25,391 nucleotides of DNA from GCA-003244245 sp049673305 (GTDB taxonomy: Bacteria > Actinomycetota > Actinomycetes > Mycobacteriales > Pseudonocardiaceae). The translations under genes and the position numbers were made by a program. The DNA is taken from NCBI GenBank assembly GCA_049673305.1, contig JBATXM010000114.1, positions 1 to 25,391 on the forward strand, given 5' to 3'. Shown in pieces: positions 21,680-25,391 of this stretch. A model generated the notes under the pieces. It saw only the letters and a program-made list of their open reading frames with translations. It ran no database searches and was not told the DNA's origin. Every line of letters begins with the position of its first letter. The stretch's first letter is position 1.

Positions 21680-21697
21680 TCTTGCGATGTGACTTGC
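21675..21697. repeat. GCAAG half-site cluster overlapping the -35 region
   Basis: A palindrome GCAAGTCTTGC (21675-21685) followed by a further GACTTGC (21691-21697), giving three GCAAG/CTTGC half-sites in 23 bp. The first overlaps the candidate -35 box of the peptide promoter, a position suited to a repressor or activator. Confidence 0.4.
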
Positions 21698-21742
21698 GGT
21701 TATCTCACGGTAGCGGTCAGTCCGCTAACCGGGGCCAGTATC

Positions 21743-21774
21743 AATCGGTGAGGACCATGCGTTGATCACCGATT
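21743..21774. repeat. 9-bp inverted repeat AATCGGTGA/TCACCGATT
   Basis: Perfect arms at 21743-21751 and 21766-21774 with a 14-base loop, followed on the plus strand by a short TTTA. It could be an operator or a weak hairpin. No gene on the plus strand ends here. Confidence 0.4.
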
Positions 21775-21974
21775 TTAGTGATGCTGGTGTCGTCTGCTCC
21801 GATGATCCTTTGATCATGAGTACCCCCTACTCGCCGAGTGCTAGCGACCCGCTTGGCTTCGCCCGGCAGGCCCCCGCTAGAAGCCCCGGCTAAGCTGACG
21901 CGTGAGACGCCCTGGTGGGCTGCTGCCAGTCAGCACATGTTGCTAGCTTAACCCCTTTGTCACCTTTATGTCGC

Positions 21975-22000
21975 CTCTCTCGGTAAGACTCTCTAGGTAA
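21975..22000. repeat. Two 12-bp direct repeats CTCTCT(C/A)GGTAA
   Basis: Copies at 21975-21986 and 21989-22000 differ by one base and are spaced 14 bp apart, 45-70 bp beyond the sigma-factor stop. Such direct repeats often bind response regulators or other tandem binders. Confidence 0.4.
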
Positions 22001-22044
22001 TGAGAACCTCAGCGTCGCCGCTTTGATACCCGGAGAACGGTTAT

Positions 22045-22701
22045 TCACCCGGTTGGCCGAAGCTCGCATAACGTATGGACCAGGCGGTTGTCATCGTCAG
22101 GCCGCCGTCCCAGTCCGCGTTCGTTGAGCCTGTCCCTGAGTTGGCGCAGTGCCCGGGCCCGGGTGGGTCCGATCGCGCCGGGTGGGATTCCAGCGGCGTG
22201 AGCGACCTCGGCGTAAGGGCGGGGATGGTCGGCGAACAGCGCACGCAGTAAAGTCTGCTGACGTGGTGTTAACTCCTCGACGAGGTTCCATAGCGTTTGT
22301 GCGACGTCGGCCTCAAGGGCTTGCTGTTCTGGGCCTGGTGAGGGGTCGGCGAGAGTGTCGGCCAGCGTTTCGGTGAGGTCCTGGGTGGGTTTGGCGTGGC
22401 GCAGGATGCGTAGGCATTCGTGGCGGGCGGTGGTGGCCAGCCAACCGCCCAGCCGTTCTGGCCATTGCACGCGGTGAGTGTTTTCGGCTAGTCGCAGCCA
22501 CGTCGCCTGCATCGCATCGAGCGCGTCGGCGTTCTGCAGTCGAAACGCCCGGACCGTCGCTGATACCAAATTGTTATACTTGCCCACGACTTCTTCCCAC
22601 GCCACCTGGTCTCCGTCGTTCACGCGAGCCAGCAGCTCGGCGACGGTGTTCGTGGCGCCAGCGGGCGGGCGGCTCCTCGTGGCAGTTGTCATGGCAATCA
22701 C
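22045..22701 (-). CDS. ECF-family RNA polymerase sigma factor
   Basis: A 218-residue protein. Region 2 runs about residues 20-95 (LLARVNDGDQVAWEEVVGKYNNLV, then ALDAMQATWLRLAENTHRVQ and LGGWLATTARHECLRILR). After a linker, region 4 spans about 140-195 (LVEELTPRQQTLLRALFAD, PYAEVAHAAGIPPGAIGPTRARALRQLRDRL), with the helix-turn-helix that reads the -35 box. This two-domain layout is that of ECF sigma factors. GTG 22701 follows AAGGGG closely, with ATG 22692 as alternative. No anti-sigma gene is adjacent. It lies 502 bp upstream of the Trp/Gly-rich peptide gene on the same strand and is a plausible regulator of that operon (inference). Confidence 0.9.
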   Translation of the reverse strand: MIAMTTATRSRPPAGATNTVAELLARVNDGDQVAWEEVVGKYNNLVSATVRAFRLQNADALDAMQATWLRLAENTHRVQWPERLGGWLATTARHECLRILRHAKPTQDLTETLADTLADPSPGPEQQALEADVAQTLWNLVEELTPRQQTLLRALFADHPRPYAEVAHAAGIPPGAIGPTRARALRQLRDRLNERGLGRRPDDDNRLVHTLCELRPTG

Positions 22702-22936
22702 GGTCCCCTTGCCAGTTCTTATGTTCCTCCTGTTTCTATTCTTGAGGATGCCGGAATCCTATGGGGTTGGTCATCATCTTCACGGATCATTTTCCGTATA
22801 CCCCAATTTGTGCTGTCCCCCTACATCAGACGAGGTAGTCCGGTGTGCTGGTGGGAGGCTTGGTTGGGGGTTTTGCCGCCGGGCTGGGTATGCCGCTGGA
22901 GATGTATGGAGCACCGTGTCGCGTGGGCTCGAGGGT

Positions 22937-23671
22937 TCAGTGTTTGTGAATGTAAACGGTGACGTTCATGCCAGGAACGAGGTCGAGGTCTTGCACGTTG
23001 TCGATCCCGATCTTGACCGGGATGACCTGGGTGACCTTCTGGAAGTTTCCTTCGGTGTTGCTCTGCGGGAACAGTGAAAACACATTGGCGGCTCCCCCTT
23101 GGATCTCACGGACCCGACCGGTGATTGCCTTATGCGGATAGGCGTCGACATCGACGTCGACTAGCTGACCGACGCGCACCGCTTTGACGTCAGTCTCATC
23201 GACGCGGGCCGTGACGTAGATGTCGTTCAAGTTGTAGGCGGTGGCGAGTTGGGTGCCGGCGGTGACGAACGTGCCTGGCACCCCGTTGTCCACCGCGACG
23301 GTGCCGTCGGCGGGGGCACGGATGCTCATGAGGGGCTGGGCGAATCCATCTTGGATCTTGATGCGGCCGACGAGCTGGTCTTTACTGATCGTGGCGCCCT
23401 GGGAGATGCGCCAGTCGACGAGGGTGCCGGCGGCGGGGGCATTGACCATGATCTGATGGCCATCGATCTGGGCGTTGTCGGTGCTGACGTAGTTGCGGGC
23501 ATTGAGGAAGTAACTCGCGGCGAAAGCTCCGCCGGCGGCCAACGTCAAGATCAGGATCACGATCAGGGCAGTACGCGTGGAACGTTTGAGCTTGCGCGGT
23601 GCAGGCGTGGTGGGTGCGGTGTCGTTGGTCTGGTCATCGGGCGCTAGTGGCGCCCTCACGGGGCCTTCCAC
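22937..23671 (-). CDS. HlyD/EmrA-like membrane fusion protein
   Basis: A 244-residue protein, taking GTG 23671, which has GGGAAGG 7 bases upstream (a GTG at 23677 is too close to it). A Pro/Asp-rich cytosolic tail is followed by one TM segment (TALIVILILTLAAGGAFAASYFL, residues about 32-54). Then comes a biotinyl-lipoyl-like domain (ARNYVSTDNAQIDGHQIMVNAPAAGTLVDWR) without a long coiled-coil hairpin, and the beta-barrel YVTARVDETDVKAVRVGQLVDVDVDAYP near 160-190. VPGMNVTVYIHKH closes it. Such adaptors normally partner an EmrB-type MFS or ABC pump, but no MFS gene is adjacent. The TetR gene lies 100 bp upstream on the same strand and probably controls it. Confidence 0.87.
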   Translation of the reverse strand: MEGPVRAPLAPDDQTNDTAPTTPAPRKLKRSTRTALIVILILTLAAGGAFAASYFLNARNYVSTDNAQIDGHQIMVNAPAAGTLVDWRISQGATISKDQLVGRIKIQDGFAQPLMSIRAPADGTVAVDNGVPGTFVTAGTQLATAYNLNDIYVTARVDETDVKAVRVGQLVDVDVDAYPHKAITGRVREIQGGAANVFSLFPQSNTEGNFQKVTQVIPVKIGIDNVQDLDLVPGMNVTVYIHKH

Positions 23672-23771
23672 GTGCACACCTTCCCGTCGATGTGGTGGAC
23701 TTCACCTCATAGGCTACGCGCCGTACCTTAACTTGGGGGAGCGTGGCGGCGCCACTGGTTATCCGACGGGG

Positions 23772-24395
23772 TTATGCACAGACCAGCGGAAGGACTACTT
23801 CGTCGACGATCTCGATCAACACCTGATCGGGAATCGGCGAGCGGTGCACCAGGAAGTGCTGGCGTAGCAGTGCGGGACCGACGCTCGCGATGCGGTGGGT
23901 GAGCGCGGTGGCACGGACCTCGCCCCGTACGGCGCCTCGTCGGAGTACGTCGAGGAAGAGGTCGACACCGGGGTCAATGAAGCGGATCCGGATGATCTCC
24001 ATGAGGTCGGGATCGCGGATGGTCTCGGCCATCAGACCGCGGGCTGCCTCGCCGGAGGGGCCGTTGAGCAGGTTGGCGGCTCCGCGCAGGCAACTGAGGA
24101 TGTCTTCGCGCACACTGCCGGTGTCGGGCAGTTCAGCACAGTCGGGCAAGGAGTAATGGATCGCGTCGGCGACCAGCTCGGCACGGCTGGACCAGCGACG
24201 GTACAGTGAGCCTTTACTGGCCCGGGCTCGGTTGGCCACACGTTCTATCTTGAGCTGAGCGTAGCCCACCTCGGTCAGCTCCTCGAGGGTGGCCTCGAAG
24301 ATCGCCGCGTAGAGCGCGCCCCCGCGGCGTCGAGGCCCCTTGCGTTGGTCGACCATGGCGTTCACAGGCACGCAGGGCTGACTGACGCTACTCAA
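23772..24395 (-). CDS. TetR-family transcriptional repressor
   Basis: A 207-residue protein. Its N-terminal helix-turn-helix is in the TetR pattern (AAIFEATLEELTEVGYAQLKIERVANRARASKGSLYRRW, residues about 28-68), with the KGSLYRRW recognition-helix end typical of the family. The C-terminal helical ligand domain includes LMAETIRDPDLMEIIRIRF and DLFLDVLRRGAVRGEV. I take TTG 24395, preceded by AGAGGTG at about 6-base spacing, over an internal ATG at 24356 with no ribosome site. It precedes the HlyD-like gene on the same strand, so control of that efflux adaptor is likely. The ligand is unknown. Confidence 0.9.
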   Translation of the reverse strand: MSSVSQPCVPVNAMVDQRKGPRRRGGALYAAIFEATLEELTEVGYAQLKIERVANRARASKGSLYRRWSSRAELVADAIHYSLPDCAELPDTGSVREDILSCLRGAANLLNGPSGEAARGLMAETIRDPDLMEIIRIRFIDPGVDLFLDVLRRGAVRGEVRATALTHRIASVGPALLRQHFLVHRSPIPDQVLIEIVDEVVLPLVCA

Positions 24396-24501
24396 CGTCT
24401 ACACCTCTCGTGCTCTAGGTAACACCAGATGTTCCGTGTCGAAGCGCCAGCACAGGATAGGGCACGCAGCGTTCTGATGACACAGCGGGCCTGACGGCTG
24501 C

Positions 24502-24590
24502 TCAGCCAGTCTGGTACAGATGGGTGACCTCCTCAGGACCGTAGTAGCGCGGCAGATCGCGCCCAGCGTCTCGTCTGGTCGTTCCAGGTG
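24502..24590 (-). pseudogene. Possible coding remnant downstream of the TNT pseudogene
   Basis: On the minus strand, a frame ending at TGA 24502-24504 reads RDLPRYYGPEEVTHLYQTG, a composition typical of real coding sequence and not of spacer. It has no start codon of its own. An adjoining frame reads WNDQTRRW just upstream, suggesting one frameshift. I recognise no family. By position it could be the remains of an immunity gene for the toxin upstream, but the sequence does not show that. Confidence 0.25.
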
Positions 24591-25053
24591 TCAATTCAGC
24601 GGTTGAAGGTCACCGTTGTTGATCAAGTACTTGACGTGGGGACGGGCCGGGCCGCCGGGCAACGGCGAGCCATCGAGTTGGTATTGCTCGCCGCCACCAG
24701 GCTGGTCGAACCATGGGGCGGTTTCGACGGGAGCGCCGGCGCTGTCGATCACGAAGCCATGAGCGGGAGGGTAGAGAAGCTGCCCTGGCCACCGTTCGCG
24801 GCGCTGTCGTAATACCGCGCCAGGAACTGCTCAGGGGTTTGCGCGCCGGTTCGCTGGTAACTGGCCACCTCGGCGCCGACCTGGCTTTGCCCTGGAGGGG
24901 GCAGTTGAGCCGGCCCGAGCCGGGGTCACCGTCGTAGTAGGTGGTCGAACATTGCGTCAGGGAAAGAGCCCGGGGCGGTGGCTACCGTTCCGGTGAGGGT
25001 GGTCACGGCGAGCAGGCGCCGACGCAGCGTGAGAACACGCGACGATGAGCCAT
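24591..25053 (-). pseudogene. Degraded secreted TNT-domain (NAD-glycohydrolase-type) toxin gene
   Basis: ATG at 25051-25053 has AAAGGAG upstream, but the gene is broken into three frames. A signal-peptide-like stretch (RVLTLRRRLLAVTTLTGTVA) is followed by CSTTYYDGDP near 24950, then from 24922 RLGPAQLPPPGQSQVGAEV and SYQRTGAQTPEQFLARYYD. From 24773 come YPPAHGFVIDSAGAPVE, APWFDQPGGGEQYQLDG and finally LINNGDLQPLN with stop at 24591-24593. Order and wording match secreted actinobacterial TNT-domain proteins, relatives of the NAD-degrading toxin domain of mycobacterial CpnT. The step from PVE to APWF at about 24724 omits the middle of the domain (the RYGS...FL.P.GTP region I recall). With two or more frameshifts plus this deletion, it cannot make an active toxin. 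Confidence 0.75.
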
Positions 25054-25391
25054 GGAGCTCCTTTCACGAAGCCAGCCCGCCGCAGCCAACTTTGTGTTGT
25101 GCGGTCAGCCGGCTAGAGGGGTGTGCCCTGCGCGGTCATGCGTCGGGGCTGTCCGATCAACGACCGCCGCCACATCAAGACGCGGTCCCACCCCGGCGGC
25201 ATGCACCTCCTGAAGTAGTTTCTTGATCAAGCGCTGACCTGGGGCACCCGTGAGGCGTTCGCAGGAAAATCTTGCGAATATCATAGGCCTGCGACGGACC
25301 GGATGGTGCCCGTGAGGCGTGTGTTGCAGTAGGTACTAGCCGGGGGAGGTCTGGGACTCATGATCACTGTTTTGGTGCCGAAAGCGACACG
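25054..25391. other. Right-edge region without a confident gene
   Basis: The best candidate is a 59-codon minus-strand frame, ATG 25282-25284 to TGA 25105-25107. Its middle (APGQRLIKKLLQEVHAAGV then GPRLDVAAVVDRTAP) looks coding-like but matches no family I know, and the ribosome site is weak. A 12 bp direct repeat, CCCGTGAGGCGT, occurs at 25247-25258 and 25309-25320. The first 50 bases would hold the former promoter of the TNT pseudogene. Confidence 0.3.

Larger units (their letters stand above)
21543..22044. other. 502-bp regulatory intergenic region upstream of the peptide gene
   Basis: No convincing gene. From the peptide gene outward it contains the ribosome site, four tandem palindromes, a candidate promoter overlapped by GCAAG repeats, a 9 bp inverted repeat, and two 12 bp direct repeats near the sigma-factor stop (each listed). 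A 25-codon plus-strand frame at 21816-21893 has no ribosome site and is not called. The length and density of repeats are unlike the tightly packed genes downstream. Confidence 0.6.

Noticed and set aside
21426..21692. Plus-strand frame rich in Ala-Pro-Thr repeats
   Set aside because: It is the antisense of the Trp/Gly repeat gene. The repeat composition arises from the minus-strand TGG-GGT codons, and the minus strand has the ribosome site.
21816..21893. 25-codon plus-strand frame as a second peptide gene
   Set aside because: No ribosome site, no repeat or leader similarity to the Trp/Gly peptide, and opposite orientation to the operon.
25247..25320. Repeated CCCGTGAGGCGT as the start of a CRISPR or attachment site
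   Set aside because: Only two 12 bp copies 62 bp apart, with no further spacing pattern and no integrase nearby.

Overview
The window is high-GC actinobacterial DNA. A Pseudonocardiales-type host is my inference from the gene repertoire: an EgtA/GshA-type glutamate-cysteine ligase, an Rpf-like protein, a TIGR00027-type methyltransferase, many GTG starts and PIN-domain toxin-antitoxin genes. Almost every intact gene lies on the minus strand. The exceptions are an IS/regulator remnant at the left edge and a VapBC-like pair near 2.5-3.1 kb.

Left part (1-3.9 kb) is accessory and decaying. The 3' end of an IS5-like transposase abuts a regulator that has lost its N-terminal half. A short ribbon-helix-helix-like gene looks truncated. 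An intact HAD phosphatase follows. Then come a VapB-like antitoxin with an operator and apparently leaderless promoter, a VapC toxin whose C-terminus is frameshifted, and two VOC proteins, one with an apparent internal deletion.

Middle part (3.9-18.2 kb) is ordinary chromosomal content. It holds a PIG-L deacetylase, a secreted lytic transglycosylase, an M13 metallopeptidase lipoprotein and an M20D amidohydrolase with a perfect tandem repeat next to its promoter. It continues with a glutamate-cysteine ligase directly downstream of murJ, a methyltransferase, a small hypothetical protein, a POT peptide transporter, an Rpf-like protein, a conserved hypothetical protein, a ROK sugar kinase and trehalose-6-phosphate phosphatase.

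Right part (18.2-25.4 kb) holds the most interesting locus, a candidate RiPP (ribosomally synthesised, post-translationally modified peptide) cluster. In transcription order it contains an ECF sigma factor gene, a long regulatory intergenic region with tandem palindromes, a 58-residue peptide whose last 38 residues are almost entirely Trp and Gly with a few His/Tyr/Ser and a terminal Cys, a fused ABC exporter, and a FAD monooxygenase resembling VioD and anthraniloyl/salicyloyl-CoA hydroxylases. Exporter and monooxygenase overlap by 4 bp. otsB and the ROK kinase follow with almost no gap, so they may share the transcript. My reading is that the sigma factor controls the operon, the monooxygenase oxidises Trp side chains of the peptide, and the ABC protein exports the product. 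No leader peptidase is visible. Upstream lie an HlyD/EmrA-like adaptor with no pump gene beside it, a TetR regulator and a wrecked gene for a secreted TNT-type (NAD-glycohydrolase) toxin.

I saw no rRNA, tRNA or CRISPR array. All assignments come from reading translations by eye and from remembered families; no database search was possible.
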